The notes beneath the pieces were generated by a model. It ran no database searches. It had not been told where the DNA came from and saw only the letters and a list, made by a program, of their open reading frames with translations. A stretch of 64,000 nucleotides of DNA from Roseicyclus sp. (lineage in GTDB: Bacteria; Pseudomonadota; Alphaproteobacteria; Rhodobacterales; Rhodobacteraceae), in contig NZ_JAGYJN010000001.1 in the NCBI RefSeq assembly GCF_018402035.1, positions 186,001 to 250,000 of the forward strand. The letters run 5' to 3'. Shown piece by piece: positions 1 through 9,229 of this stretch. How positions within the stretch are numbered: the first letter of the stretch is position 1; each line of letters starts with the position of its first letter. Made by a program: the position numbers and the translations under genes.

Positions 1-177
1 GACGGCAAAGCGCAGCTTAGGCCGCCCGGCGGGGCCGAAAGGCTCGATATCGAAGGCATGCAACGCCGAGGTGCGCGCGCCGGTATCGACCTTGGCCTTG
101 AGCGCGGGCAGGCCGAGGCCGGGCAGGGCCACCCATTCTTCCCATCCCAGCGTCAGCGGGCGGTGTTGCATGACCAT
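1..177 (-). CDS. Retropepsin-like zinc/aspartic protease (DUF785-type), N-terminal part
   Basis: Only the first 59 codons lie in the window; the gene runs off the left edge. The protein starts [15 protein letters not shown] and soon has the segment [20 protein letters not shown] motif this close to the N-terminus is typical of the family annotated as 'ATP-dependent zinc protease' (PF05618), whose fold resembles retropepsins and which often sits next to rimK. What it cleaves is not known. ATG at 177 is followed by a second in-frame ATG at 171, so the exact start is open. It is divergent from tgt with about 75 bases between, so promoters for both probably lie there. Assignment rests on a short N-terminal fragment. 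Confidence 0.6.
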   Translation of the reverse strand, partial: MVMQHRPLTLGWEEWVALPGLGLPALKAKVDTGARTSALHAFDIEPFGPAGRPKLRFAV

Positions 178-251
178 CGGCGCGCTCCTTGGCATCGCGG
201 GGGAATCGGGGCATGACCTGCGGGGTTTCGCAGGCACACACAAGGATGACC

Positions 252-1382
252 ATGGGCGAAGTGTTCGACTTTCATGTGACAGCGACATCGGGCAAGGCGC
301 GTGTGGGCGTGATCGACACACCGCGCGGCCAGATCCGCACGCCCGCCTTCATGCCGGTGGGCACGGCGGCGACCGTCAAGGCGATGCTGCCAGACAGCGT
401 GGCGGCGACGGGGGCCGATATCTTGCTTGGCAACACCTATCACCTGATGCTGCGGCCCACGGCCGAACGCATCGCGCGGCTGGGTGGGCTGCATCGGTTC
501 ATGAATTGGGACAAGCCGATTTTGACCGACTCGGGCGGGTTTCAGGTGATGAGCTTGGCCGAGCTGCGCAAGCTGACCGAGGATGGCGTTGAGTTTCGCA
601 GCCATATCGACGGTTCGAAACATTTCCTCAGCCCCGAGCGGTCGATGGAGATACAAAAGCTTTTGGGCTCTGACATCGTGATGTGCTTCGATGAATGCCC
701 CGCGCTGCCTGCTGATCGCGGGCGGATTGCCGAAAGCATGCAGCTTTCGATGCGGTGGGCCGAACGTTCCAAGGCGGCCTTTGGCGACAGACCGGGACAT
801 GCGCTTTTCGGCATCCAGCAAGGCGGGCTTGAGCGTGATCTACGCGAAGAATCGGCCAAAGCGTTGAAGGATATCGGCTTTGATGGCTACGCGGTGGGAG
901 GCCTTGCCGTGGGCGAGGGGCAAGAGGCGATGTTTGGCGTGCTCGACTACGCCCCCGACATGCTGCCCGCCGACAAGCCGCGCTACCTGATGGGGGTGGG
1001 CAAGCCCGATGATATCGTGGGCGCGGTCGCGCGTGGCATCGACATGATGGATTGCGTGCTGCCGTCGCGCTCGGGTCGTACCGGGCAGGCATGGACGCGG
1101 ATGGGCCAGATCAATATCAAGAACGCCCGCCATGCCGACGACCCGCGCCCCTTGGACGAGGATTGCACCTGCCCGGCCTGTCGCGGCTATAGCCGCGCCT
1201 ATCTGCACCATGTCTTCCGCGCGGGCGAGATGATCTCGGGCATGCTGCTGACATGGCACAACCTGCATTACTATCAGGAACTCATGGCCGGCATGCGCGC
1301 CGCCATCGCAGAGGACCGTTTTGCCACCTTCGCGGCTGATTTCCATGCGCGCCGTGCTGAGGGTGATATCGCGCCGATCTAA
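252..1382 (+). CDS. tgt: Queuine/preQ1 tRNA-ribosyltransferase (Tgt)
   Basis: Exchanges guanine 34 of GUN-anticodon tRNAs (Asp, Asn, His, Tyr) for the queuosine precursor preQ1. The 376-aa product has the family landmarks: DSGGFQ with the general Asp at about residue 93, the IQQGG and AVGGLAVGE segments, MMDCVLPSR with the nucleophilic Asp at about 267, and the C-terminal zinc site CTCPAC...H. ATG 252 is chosen because AAGG lies 6 bases upstream; ATG 246 is possible, and the open frame extends further without support. tRNA-Asp(GUC), one of its substrates, is encoded twice downstream, and GluQRS, which glutamylates queuosine in tRNA-Asp, lies near 16 kb. Confidence 0.95.
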   Translation: MGEVFDFHVTATSGKARVGVIDTPRGQIRTPAFMPVGTAATVKAMLPDSVAATGADILLGNTYHLMLRPTAERIARLGGLHRFMNWDKPILTDSGGFQVMSLAELRKLTEDGVEFRSHIDGSKHFLSPERSMEIQKLLGSDIVMCFDECPALPADRGRIAESMQLSMRWAERSKAAFGDRPGHALFGIQQGGLERDLREESAKALKDIGFDGYAVGGLAVGEGQEAMFGVLDYAPDMLPADKPRYLMGVGKPDDIVGAVARGIDMMDCVLPSRSGRTGQAWTRMGQINIKNARHADDPRPLDEDCTCPACRGYSRAYLHHVFRAGEMISGMLLTWHNLHYYQELMAGMRAAIAEDRFATFAADFHARRAEGDIAPI

Positions 1383-1602
1383 GCGGCTTTCCACAGCATT
1401 TTGTGGCCCCCATGGGCCAATGATACCAAACCTCTCTTGCACCGCGCCGCGTGCGGGCGCACGATGTGGCTGCGGCGCGTTGGCTATGGTGGTTGAAACT
1501 GATCGCGCGCTGCACCAGATTAGCATCCTGACCGGACCGGGTCCGCGCGGCTGCCCAGACAGAGCCGGCACCGGTGCCAAGACCAAGGAAGGCGATTTCC
1601 AA

Positions 1603-3996
1603 GTGACCCAAGATACATTCCCCGTACTGCCGCTGCGCGATATCGTCGTTTTTCCGCATATGATCGTGCCGCTCTTTGTGGGGCGCGAGAAATCGGTGCG
1701 CGCACTCGAAGAGGTGATGCAAGACGATAAGCAAATCTTGCTTTCGAGCCAGATCGACCCCGCCGTCGATGACCCCGACAGTGACGGTATTTATCGTACG
1801 GGCGTTTTGGCCAATGTGTTGCAATTGCTCAAACTTCCCGATGGCACCGTCAAGGTGCTGGTCGAGGGGCGCAGCCGCGTGCTGATCGAAGAGTTTCTGG
1901 CAAATGACAGCCATTTCGAAGCGCGCATCTCCCACCTCGCGGAATCCCCCGGCGATGCGGCCTCGGTGCGTGCCATGATCGGCGCGGTGGCCGAAGAGTT
2001 CGAGAAATACGCCAAGGTCAAAAAGAATATTCCCGAAGATGCGCTGACCTCGGTCGCAGAGGCGGGCGATCCAGCCAAGCTGGCCGATCTTGTCTCGGGG
2101 CACTTGGGGATTCAGGTCAGCCAAAAGCAGGAGCTTTTGGAAACTCTCGACGTCGCCGAGCGTTTGGAAAAGGTCTATGGCCTAATGCAGGGCGAAATGT
2201 CGGTTTTGCAGGTCGAGAAAAAGATCAAGAGCCGCGTCAAGAACCAGATGGAGCGCACGCAGCGCGAGTATTACCTGAACGAACAGATGAAGGCGATCCA
2301 GCGCGAGTTGGGCGATGGCGACGAGGGCGGCGAAGTGGCCGAGCTTGAAGATCGCATCAACGCCACCAAGCTGTCCAAAGAAGCGCGCGAAAAAGCCGAG
2401 GCAGAGCTGAAAAAGCTCAAGAACATGTCGCCCATGTCGGCCGAGGCGACGGTGGTACGCAATTACCTCGACTGGATATTGTCGATCCCATGGGGCGTGA
2501 AAAGCCGCGTCAAGAAAGATCTTGGTCGCGCCGAGGCGGTGTTGGATGCCGATCACTATGGCCTTGAAAAGGTCAAGGAACGCATCGTCGAATACCTTGC
2601 CGTGCAAGCGCGCAGCGCCAAGCTCAAGGGGCCGATCCTATGCCTTGTCGGCCCGCCGGGCGTGGGCAAGACCAGCCTTGGCAAATCAGTGGCCAAGGCC
2701 ACGGGGCGCGAGTTTATCCGTATTTCGCTCGGCGGTGTGCGCGATGAGAGTGAGATCCGTGGCCACCGGCGGACCTATATCGGCTCGATGCCGGGCAAGA
2801 TCATTCAGGCTTTGAAAAAAGCCAAAACCACCAACCCTCTGATCTTGCTCGATGAGATCGACAAGATGGGCCAAGATTTCCGTGGCGATCCGGCCAGCGC
2901 CATGCTCGAGGTGCTCGACCCCGAGCAGAACGCGACCTTTATGGATCACTATCTGGAGGTTGAATACGATCTCTCCAACGTGATGTTTTTGACCACCGCG
3001 AACTCCTACAACATGCCGGGGCCGCTTTTGGACCGGATGGAGATCATTCCGCTGGCAGGCTACACCGAGGATGAAAAGCGCGAGATCGCCAAGCAACATC
3101 TGGTCGAAAAGCAGATGAAAAACCATGGGCTGCGGTCCAAGGAATTCTCACTCTCAGATGCGGCGCTGACCGATATCATCCGCTACTACACCCGCGAGGC
3201 AGGCGTGCGGAACCTTGAGCGCGAGATTGCAAAGCTCTGCCGTAAGGCGGTCACGACCATCGTCAAGAAAGAGGCCGACAAGGTGTCTTTGACGCCTGAA
3301 AAGCTTGAAAAGATGTTGGGCGTCAAACGCTTCAAATTCGGCTTGGCCGAGCGTGAGGATCAGATCGGCGTGGTCACTGGGCTGGCATGGACCAGCGTCG
3401 GCGGTGACCTTTTGGCAATCGAGGCGCTGCGCCTGCCCGGTAAGGGCCGGATGAAGACAACCGGCAAGCTTGGCGATGTGATGAAGGAATCGATTGAAGC
3501 GGCGGCAAGCTATGTCCGCTCGATCGCGCCCAAGATCGGGGTCAAGCCGCCCCGGCTCGACAGTTGGGATATCCATGTCCATGTGCCTGAAGGTGCAACG
3601 CCCAAGGATGGTCCAAGTGCGGGCATCGCGATGGTGACCTCCATCGTCTCGGTGCTGACCCAAATCCCCGTGCGTCGCGATATCGCCATGACCGGCGAAG
3701 TCACATTGCGTGGTAATGTTTTGCCCATCGGCGGCTTGAAGGAAAAGCTATTGGCGGCGTTGCGCGGTGGGATCACCACTGTGATGATCCCGGCCGATAA
3801 TGAAAAAGACCTTCCCGAGATCCCCGATAATGTGAAGCAGGGGCTCAACATCATTCCGGTCTCTCATGTGACCGAGGTTTTGGCGCGGGCCTTGGTGCGC
3901 CAGCCCGAGGCGATCGACTGGGATGAAGAGGCCGAGGCTGCGGCTGCAGCCGCGCGGGTTGTCGGCAACAATAACGAGACAGCGACTGCGCATTGA
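1603..3996 (+). CDS. lon: ATP-dependent Lon protease
   Basis: Cytoplasmic AAA+ serine protease that degrades misfolded and regulatory proteins; in Caulobacter its substrates include DnaA, CcrM and SciP. The 797-aa product has an N-terminal substrate domain ([20 protein letters not shown]), Walker A GPPGVGKT at 350-357, Walker B ending in DEID at 417-420, and the proteolytic Ser in DGPSAG (S672) with Lys in GGLKEK (K715). The start is taken as GTG 1603: AGGAAGG lies about 10 bases before it, and the longer open frame upstream overlaps tgt and has no homology. The 220-base gap before it holds TTGAAA at 1493-1498, a possible promoter -35 element, but the -10 match is weak. A strong terminator follows. 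Confidence 0.95.
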   Translation: MTQDTFPVLPLRDIVVFPHMIVPLFVGREKSVRALEEVMQDDKQILLSSQIDPAVDDPDSDGIYRTGVLANVLQLLKLPDGTVKVLVEGRSRVLIEEFLANDSHFEARISHLAESPGDAASVRAMIGAVAEEFEKYAKVKKNIPEDALTSVAEAGDPAKLADLVSGHLGIQVSQKQELLETLDVAERLEKVYGLMQGEMSVLQVEKKIKSRVKNQMERTQREYYLNEQMKAIQRELGDGDEGGEVAELEDRINATKLSKEAREKAEAELKKLKNMSPMSAEATVVRNYLDWILSIPWGVKSRVKKDLGRAEAVLDADHYGLEKVKERIVEYLAVQARSAKLKGPILCLVGPPGVGKTSLGKSVAKATGREFIRISLGGVRDESEIRGHRRTYIGSMPGKIIQALKKAKTTNPLILLDEIDKMGQDFRGDPASAMLEVLDPEQNATFMDHYLEVEYDLSNVMFLTTANSYNMPGPLLDRMEIIPLAGYTEDEKREIAKQHLVEKQMKNHGLRSKEFSLSDAALTDIIRYYTREAGVRNLEREIAKLCRKAVTTIVKKEADKVSLTPEKLEKMLGVKRFKFGLAEREDQIGVVTGLAWTSVGGDLLAIEALRLPGKGRMKTTGKLGDVMKESIEAAASYVRSIAPKIGVKPPRLDSWDIHVHVPEGATPKDGPSAGIAMVTSIVSVLTQIPVRRDIAMTGEVTLRGNVLPIGGLKEKLLAALRGGITTVMIPADNEKDLPEIPDNVKQGLNIIPVSHVTEVLARALVRQPEAIDWDEEAEAAAAAARVVGNNNETATAH

Positions 3997-4014
3997 TCAA
4001 AGGCGCAACAGATC

Positions 4015-4045
4015 AAAAACGCCGCGCCTAAAGCGCGGCGTTTTT
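4015..4045 (+). terminator. Rho-independent terminator of lon
   Basis: Two 13-base arms (4015-4027 and 4033-4045) pair perfectly around a 5-base loop. The GC-rich core GCCGCGC is followed by a run of T. It starts about 20 bases after the lon stop codon. Confidence 0.9.
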
Positions 4046-4133
4046 GCTTCTCTGGCCGTGATCGTTGAAAATTCCCTTTGACACGGCAGGTTTACTGGCT
4101 CTTCCATGCACATCGTTAGGGGCGATTTGGGTT

Positions 4134-4922
4134 ATGTCGATGGACCGTTTCACATCGCGGCGCGGTGTCTTGTGTGGTGGGCTTGCGCTTGGGGTGGGCG
4201 CGTTCCTGCCGGGTGCTGTCTTTGCCCAAAGCGGCCATCGCGGCGACATGCGGTTGGGCGACTTCCCGGTCGCAGGCAATGGCGAAGTTCTCGACCAAAT
4301 TCGCCATGTGGCAACCGCTGAGCGTGTCATCGCCATGACCTTTGATGATGGTCCGCACCAGATATTAACGCCGCAGGTCTTGGACATTCTGGCTGCCCGT
4401 CAGATCAAGGCAAGCTTCTTTGTTATTGGCAATCGTGTGGCCCAAATGCCCGCTCTTGTCGCGCGCATCGCACAAGAGGGCCATGAGATCGGCAATCATT
4501 CATGGTCACATCCGCATATGGGCCAGCTGCCCGATCACGCGGTGTTGAACCAGATCGATAGAACTGTCGATGCGGTCATGACCGCCACAGGCCATCGCCC
4601 GGTGTTGATGCGTCCGCCATATGGCGACTTCACGATGCCGCAAAGCCGGATGGTGCGTCTGGCACGCAATATGCCCACGATCATGTGGTCGGTCGATCCA
4701 CAAGATTGGCGGCGACCCGGCGGTTTCGCGATTGCCGATCACATCATCCGCCATGCCGCGCCCGGTTCAATTGTCTTGGCCCATGACACGGTCAATGACA
4801 CCATCCGCAACCTGCCTCATGCGCTCGATACGCTGCTGGCGCAGGGGTACCGCTTTGTCACCATCTCCGAACTGATCGGTTTTCCTGCATCGACGTATCG
4901 CGCAGCCGCGCGCGCCACGTAA
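4134..4922 (+). CDS. Tat-exported polysaccharide deacetylase (NodB homology domain)
   Basis: Probably removes N-acetyl groups from a cell-wall or exported polysaccharide in the periplasm. The 262-aa product begins with a twin-arginine signal (TSRRGVLCGG, then a hydrophobic stretch ending GAVFA-QS). The NodB domain follows: motif 1 TFDDGP (catalytic/metal Asp at 71-72), motif 2 HSWSH (metal His 122 and 126), motif 3 RPPYGD, motif 4 DPQDW and motif 5 LAHD, so all catalytic residues are present. ATG 4134 was chosen because AGGGGCG lies upstream and the Tat motif falls close to the N-terminus; ATG 4140 is also possible, and the open frame upstream of 4134 lacks support. The substrate cannot be told from sequence. 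It is monocistronic, after the lon terminator. Confidence 0.88.
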   Translation: MSMDRFTSRRGVLCGGLALGVGAFLPGAVFAQSGHRGDMRLGDFPVAGNGEVLDQIRHVATAERVIAMTFDDGPHQILTPQVLDILAARQIKASFFVIGNRVAQMPALVARIAQEGHEIGNHSWSHPHMGQLPDHAVLNQIDRTVDAVMTATGHRPVLMRPPYGDFTMPQSRMVRLARNMPTIMWSVDPQDWRRPGGFAIADHIIRHAAPGSIVLAHDTVNDTIRNLPHALDTLLAQGYRFVTISELIGFPASTYRAAARAT

Positions 4923-5035
4923 CCGCGGGTGCGTCTTCTCTAATAGCCAATGGTTGTAACTTTCGATAAGATGTAGGCCGAGTCAGTCACGCGCCGCGAG
5001 CAATGAAACTTAGGCGCAATATCAGAGGTCAGGCC

Positions 5036-5545
5036 ATGGCGCGTAACGAGAAACCCGCAACACCCCCCAAAACGACAAAAGCACGGGCCACCCCGGCAGG
5101 CCCCAAAAGCCGCAGCAAGACCAAAGCGGTCGACAGCGGCGATGTTGTGGTCAGCGTGTCTGATGCGGCCACGCCGCGCGCGGCCCATCTGCGCGCTATC
5201 ACCGCAGCCGAGACAGGCGATGCCGCCGCCGCCCAGCCGGTCGAAGACGCCGGGGCCGCAGATACGCGGTTCAAGCGCCAAGCCCTGCTCGAGGCTGTCT
5301 GCGCCAGAACCCCGATGAAGCGCGGCGAGGTCAAAACATTGGTTGAGCTGGTCCTTGAAGAATTGGGTCGCGCCATCGACGCGCATGATGAGTTGGCCTT
5401 GCCACCCTTGGGCAAGCTTTCGGTCAAGCGGCGCAATAGCGAGGGCAGCGGCGGGGATAATCTGAGCATCAAGCTCAAGCGGGCAAAAGACGCCGCCGAT
5501 GCAGGCGATGAAACCCCCCTTGCAGCCGCGGGCGAGGATGGCTAA
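5036..5545 (+). CDS. HU/IHF-like DNA-binding protein with long disordered N-terminus
   Basis: The 169-aa protein has a low-complexity, Ala/Lys/Pro-rich first half (residues 1 to about 75) and a C-terminal domain that reads like an HU/IHF monomer: FKRQALLEAVCAR, KTLVELVLEELGRAI, LPPLGKLSVKRR. HU-type proteins bend and compact DNA. The N-terminal extension is reminiscent of proteins with histone-H1-like tails fused to HU, though here it is only moderately basic. The protein ends in a short acidic tail. ATG 5036 is preceded by AGAGG 7 bases upstream; the open frame before it has no support. Two tRNA-Val genes follow directly. Family-level assignment is fairly sure; its role is not known. Confidence 0.75.
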   Translation: MARNEKPATPPKTTKARATPAGPKSRSKTKAVDSGDVVVSVSDAATPRAAHLRAITAAETGDAAAAQPVEDAGAADTRFKRQALLEAVCARTPMKRGEVKTLVELVLEELGRAIDAHDELALPPLGKLSVKRRNSEGSGGDNLSIKLKRAKDAADAGDETPLAAAGEDG

Positions 5546-5561
5546 AGACCTGCCACCCGGC

Positions 5562-5636
5562 GGGTGATTAGCTCAGTGGTAGAGCGCTTCGTTCACATCG
5601 AAGATGTCGGGGGTTCAAATCCCTCATCACCCACCA
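5562..5636 (+). tRNA. tRNA-Val (anticodon CAC)
   Basis: Cloverleaf with acceptor arm GGGTGAT/ATCACCC, anticodon stem CTTCG/CGAAG around loop TTCACAT (anticodon CAC), T-arm GGGGG-TTCAAAT-CCCTC and an encoded CCA at 5634-5636. It reads GUG codons. Confidence 0.96.
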
Positions 5637-5717
5637 TTTTCTTTTCGATCTTTGGCATATGATCCGCTTTGCGGCTCTTGCCCTGTCGCGCCGTGCAGGC
5701 TATCAGGCGCGGGCTTT

Positions 5718-5793
<76 letters not shown>

Positions 5794-5851
5794 TCCATCC
5801 CTGTCGCGCGGTTGTCGGTGAAAACGCCCAGTGAGCGCTTGCTATGGCTAA

Positions 5852-6028
5852 CCACGCAAGCGTTATTCTGACCCTAGGCAAGATGACAAAGGCTACAAGC
5901 ATGAGATTGCGCCCGATGACGCCAACCTGATGACGGCGGGCCATGGCATCACCCATTCCGGGCGGGTCGATGACCAGATGGAGTCGTGGTCAGCATTGCG
6001 GGCCATTGGTCCGCACCGGGGCGGCTGA
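5852..6028 (+). pseudogene. Decayed pirin-family fragment
   Basis: The 411 bases between tRNA-Val and the DMT transporter hold no intact gene. One frame from 5852 to a stop at 6028 reads DDKGYKHEIAPDDANLMTAGHGITHSGR in outline. This matches the central segment of pirins (GYK-EI-PGDVNLMTAGRGIxHSER), with the usual final ER replaced by GR. There is no start codon or N-terminal cupin half, and the frame stops shortly after. The remaining bases to 6204 have stops in all frames and nothing recognisable. The identification is from remembered family motifs and has not been aligned. Confidence 0.5.
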
Positions 6029-6204
6029 TGGTGTTTCCCCGGACTTGATAAAGAGTTTCTGCCCTTGCCGCCGCGCTGAATAAGACCGCTTGCCGGCCCG
6101 TATGTTCCGGTCCAACGTCGGATCATGCAAATGTGCCGCGCCAATTCCGTTGATATCTCTGCCATCGTGCCGTCGCCTGCGGCCAAAGGGGCGTTGACGC
6201 GATC

Positions 6205-7164
6205 ATGAGCACCGCCTTGCGCGCGATTATGTTCATCTTGCTGGGTGTTTTATGCGGATCGCTCAATGATGTGGGGATCAAGCTTTTGTCGGGCGAGTAC
6301 CCGCTGCACCAGATGATCTTTGTCCGCTCGGTGATCGGGGTGGCGATCAGCTTTGCCTTGGTCCAGATGGAAGGCGGGATTGCGCTGTTGCGTAGCGATC
6401 GGCCGGGTCTGCACCTGTTGCGCGCATTGCTGGTGGTCTTTTCCAACATGCTGTTTTTTTCGGCCTTGGCGGTGATGCCACTTGGCGCGGCCACGGCGCT
6501 GTTTTTCGTCGCGCCGCTTTTCATCACGATTTTAGCCATTCCCATTCTGGGCGAGACGGTGGGCCGTCACCGGATCGCTGCGGTGCTGATCGGCCTGCTG
6601 GGCGTCGGCGTCATGATGGCGCCGGGCGTTGATTGGGGCGGGATTGGGCGGGCCAGTCTGCTTTTGCCTGTGGCGGCGGCATGTTGCTATGCGGGCATGC
6701 AGGTTTTGACCCGCAAGCTTGGCGCCGACACAGCCGCCTCAGCCTTGGGCTTTTATATCCAGCTAACCTTTCTCTGTGTCTCGGCCTTGTTCTTCCTCGT
6801 CGCCGGTGATGGACGTTTCGCCGAAGGGTTAAGCCACCCATCGGCGGTCTTTTTGCTGCGCGCATGGGTCTGGCCCGCAGCGCAGGATATCTGGGTCTTT
6901 GGCGTGATTGGCTGCATGTCAGCCGCCATCGGCTATTGCATGGGCATGGCCTATAAGCTTGGGACTGCATCGGTGGTGGCGTCGTATGAGTATGCCGCAC
7001 TTCCCTTGGCGCTTTTGTGGGGTTGGTTGATCTTTGGCGAGGTGCCGCGCAATGTCGTGTGGATCGGTATCGCGCTGATCGCTGGTGCTGGGCTTTACGT
7101 CTTTGCCCGTGAGCGCGCGCGCGACCGCGTGCTGGCAGCAAGCCCGCCATTGCGCCACCCCTAG
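6205..7164 (+). CDS. DMT-superfamily (EamA) inner-membrane transporter
   Basis: The 319-aa, very hydrophobic protein shows the ten-helix, two-repeat EamA layout: an N-terminal helix pair, a first repeat ending ETVGRHRIAAVLIGLLGVGVMMAPG at about 113-137, and a second ending FGEVPRNVVWIGIALIAGAGLYVF. Such proteins export or import small metabolites such as amino acids, purines or S-adenosylmethionine; the substrate cannot be read from sequence. There is no good ribosome-binding site before ATG 6205, but the first helix starts directly after it, so the start is plausible. Flanked by tRNA genes; no partner gene. Confidence 0.85.
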   Translation: MSTALRAIMFILLGVLCGSLNDVGIKLLSGEYPLHQMIFVRSVIGVAISFALVQMEGGIALLRSDRPGLHLLRALLVVFSNMLFFSALAVMPLGAATALFFVAPLFITILAIPILGETVGRHRIAAVLIGLLGVGVMMAPGVDWGGIGRASLLLPVAAACCYAGMQVLTRKLGADTAASALGFYIQLTFLCVSALFFLVAGDGRFAEGLSHPSAVFLLRAWVWPAAQDIWVFGVIGCMSAAIGYCMGMAYKLGTASVVASYEYAALPLALLWGWLIFGEVPRNVVWIGIALIAGAGLYVFARERARDRVLAASPPLRHP

Positions 7165-7231
7165 AAAAAAGCGCGCGTGCCCTGTGATGGCGCTTGACGG
7201 GGCAGGCGGCGCACAATAGGCAGCGCAACAC

Positions 7232-7308
7232 GCGGTTGTAGCTCAGTTGGTTAGAGTACCGGCCTGTCACGCCGGGGGTCGCGGGTTCGAGCCCCGTCAA
7301 CCGCGCCA
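7232..7308 (+). tRNA. tRNA-Asp (anticodon GTC), copy 1
   Basis: Acceptor arm GCGGTTG/CAACCGC, anticodon stem CCGGC/GCCGG around loop CTGTCAC (anticodon GTC), T-loop TTCGAGC and encoded CCA. The G34 of this tRNA is the target of Tgt, then of GluQRS after queuosine is complete; both enzymes are encoded in the window. Confidence 0.96.
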
Positions 7309-7458
7309 ATTTCCCCCAAATTATTTGTGACGTTGCGCATGGTCCAACCATGCGCGGCGTTTTCTGCGCGTCTGTGATGGCTCTTGCGTATTCTCGCGAA
7401 AAAGCCAGCCTGATGGCATTGACGCCGCTTTTGCGATTGCCTAAACGATCCCTCACGC

Positions 7459-7535
7459 GCGGTTGTAGCTCAGTTGGTTAGAGTACCGGCCTGTCACGCC
7501 GGGGGTCGCGGGTTCGAGCCCCGTCAACCGCGCCA
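7459..7535 (+). tRNA. tRNA-Asp (anticodon GTC), copy 2
   Basis: Identical in sequence to the copy 227 bases upstream. The similarity continues past the gene: both are followed by TTTCCCCCAAA a few bases after CCA, which points to a segmental duplication that included the 3' flank. Confidence 0.96.
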
Positions 7536-7575
7536 CTTTCCCCCAAAACCAAGATTTTTATGATGGCCGCAGCCA

Positions 7576-8718
7576 TCAGCGCTTGTGGATCCAGCCGCCA
7601 CCCAAGACGCGGCTGCCTGCGGCGTCATAGAAAACACATGCTTGGCCGGGGCTGACGCCTTCTTCGGGGGTGATCAGCTCGACGGTGGCTGTGTGATCTG
7701 ACAGGGGGCGAATGACCGCTGGGCGCGGCGGGCGGGTGGAGCGGATCTTGACTTCCACCTCCCATTCGGCGCGCGAGGTGAGGGGCGTATCGCCCAGCCA
7801 GTTGATCTCGCGCAGCGGCACGATGCGGGTCGATAGATGCTCTTTTGGTCCTACCACGACTTGCCGCGTCACGGGGTCGAGTTTCACGACATAAAGCGGA
7901 TCGGCCAGACCACCGATGCCAAGGCCGCGCCGCTGACCGATCGTGTAATGGATCACGCCGCGATGTTCGCCCAACACTGTGCCATCCATATCCACGATCT
8001 GGCCCGGATCGGCGGCACCGGGGCGCAGCTTCTCGATCACGGCGGCGTAATCGCCATTCGGCACGAAACAGATATCTTGGCTATCGGGCTTGTCGGCAAC
8101 ACTCAGCCCGTATTTGGCGGCCAAGGCCCGCGTTTCGGCCTTAGAGGTCAGATGCCCCAAGGGAAAACGCAGGAAATCAAGCTGGGCTTGCGTGGTCGAG
8201 AACAAGAAATAGGATTGATCGCGGGCGCTATCGGCGGCGCAATGCAGCTCGGCCTTTTGCGGGCCCATCTTGCGCTGGATATAGTGGCCCGTCGCCATGC
8301 AATCGGCGTCAAGGTCTTTGGCCGTTTCCAACAAATCTTTGAATTTTACCCGCTCATTGCAGCGGATGCAGGGGACGGGCGTCGCACCGGCCAGATAGCT
8401 ATCGGCAAACTCATCGATCACCGCCGCGCGAAAGGTGTTCTCGTAATCCAGCACGTAATGCGGAAAGCCCATGGTTTCGGCCACGCGCCGTGCATCATGG
8501 ATATCGCGGCCCGCGCAGCATGCGCCCTTTTTCGCAAGCGCCGCCCCATGATCGTAAAGCTGGAGCGTCACGCCCACCACATCATAGCCTTGTTCGGCCA
8601 GAACCGCAGCGACAACCGAGCTATCGACGCCGCCCGACATGGCGACGACAACGCGGGTTTGCGATGGGGCCTTGGGCAGGCCAAGCGAATTGAGCATCCC
8701 GGGCTGATCCAGCGCCAT
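7576..8718 (-). CDS. mnmA: tRNA 2-thiouridine(34) synthase MnmA
   Basis: Adenylates and thiolates U34 of tRNA-Lys, -Glu and -Gln in the cytoplasm. The 380-aa product has the PP-loop SGGVDS at 28-33, the catalytic cysteines at C120 (CIRCNE) and C217 (SQDICF), and the C-terminal beta-barrel with WIHK near the end. ATG 8718 (MALDQPG) is preferred over an in-frame ATG at 8733 because AGGA lies 6 bases before it and homologues usually begin MALD. It is convergent with the second tRNA-Asp and divergent from sciP. Confidence 0.95.
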   Translation of the reverse strand: MALDQPGMLNSLGLPKAPSQTRVVVAMSGGVDSSVVAAVLAEQGYDVVGVTLQLYDHGAALAKKGACCAGRDIHDARRVAETMGFPHYVLDYENTFRAAVIDEFADSYLAGATPVPCIRCNERVKFKDLLETAKDLDADCMATGHYIQRKMGPQKAELHCAADSARDQSYFLFSTTQAQLDFLRFPLGHLTSKAETRALAAKYGLSVADKPDSQDICFVPNGDYAAVIEKLRPGAADPGQIVDMDGTVLGEHRGVIHYTIGQRRGLGIGGLADPLYVVKLDPVTRQVVVGPKEHLSTRIVPLREINWLGDTPLTSRAEWEVEVKIRSTRPPRPAVIRPLSDHTATVELITPEEGVSPGQACVFYDAAGSRVLGGGWIHKR

Positions 8719-8863
8719 GGGCGATCCTGACATAATGGCAAGGAAGGGGTCGTTTTGTGCAATATAAGAAAAACGCGCGAAAGCTCAACCGTCACGGTTA
8801 CGTCGCTTTAAGCATATTCAGGCCATCCTCTCGCGCAGTTCGCACCAATAGAGGGGAGAGGCG

Positions 8864-9145
8864 ATGTATATTCGCAAGATACCGGGGCCGCATACGGTCA
8901 CATTACCCAGTGGCCGCGCCATGACACGCGCCGATTTACCCCCAGCAGGGACACAGCGCTGGGTGGCCAGCCGAAAAGCCGCTGTGGTGCAAGCCGTCGA
9001 TGCCGGGTTGATCACCGCAGACGAGGCGCTGTCGCTGTGGTCACTCTCGCATGAAGAGCTTGAAAGCTGGCGCGGTGCCGTGCTGCGACATGGGGTTGCC
9101 GCCCTGCGGGCCACGGCGCTACAGCAATATCGGGATCTAACTTAA
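8864..9145 (+). CDS. sciP: SciP-like CtrA inhibitor (DUF1153)
   Basis: The 93-aa protein has the DUF1153 signature throughout: MYIRKIPGPHTVTLPSG, LPPAGTQRWVASRKAAVVQAV, then a helix-turn-helix-like TADEALSLWSLSHEELESWR. In Caulobacter SciP binds CtrA and DNA and blocks CtrA-activated transcription in G1. Start ATG 8864 has a strong site (GAGGGGAGAGG) just upstream. It lies 84 bases before ctrA on the same strand. The TAA stop sits inside the first of two CTTAAG elements of the ctrA leader. In Rhodobacterales CtrA mainly governs motility and gene-transfer-agent functions, so the target set probably differs from Caulobacter. Confidence 0.88.
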   Translation: MYIRKIPGPHTVTLPSGRAMTRADLPPAGTQRWVASRKAAVVQAVDAGLITADEALSLWSLSHEELESWRGAVLRHGVAALRATALQQYRDLT

Positions 9146-9229
9146 GTTGATAAATGCCAACTTAAGTAACAAGTAATTAACCTTTCGCGCTGATTCTCTT
9201 GATATCAGTGAGAGATTCGGAGCGGATAG
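9139..9229 (+). promoter_or_regulatory. ctrA control region with CtrA-like box, CTTAAG repeats and two GANTC sites
   Basis: AACTTAAGT occurs twice as a direct repeat exactly 20 bases apart (9139-9147 and 9159-9167). GTAA-N7-TTAAC at 9166-9181 is one base from the CtrA consensus TTAA-N7-TTAA. GATTC, a CcrM-type GANTC methylation site, occurs at 9192-9196 and 9214-9218. TTAACC (9177-9182) and TGATAT (9200-9205) are 17 bases apart and could be the -35/-10 pair, which would place the CtrA-like box over the -35. Autoregulation and methylation timing are inferred by analogy with Caulobacter ctrA P1. Confidence 0.55.

Noticed and set aside
1321-1602. N-terminal extension of lon by 94 codons
   Set aside because: The extension overlaps tgt, has no homology and lacks a ribosome-binding site. 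GTG 1603 has AGGAAGG and the family-typical N-terminus.
1790-1805. Further copies of the CGTACG palindrome (near 1796 and 61437)
   Set aside because: CGTACG occurs there inside coding sequence without the TTCGTACGAA arms or the paired second palindrome, so these are chance matches.
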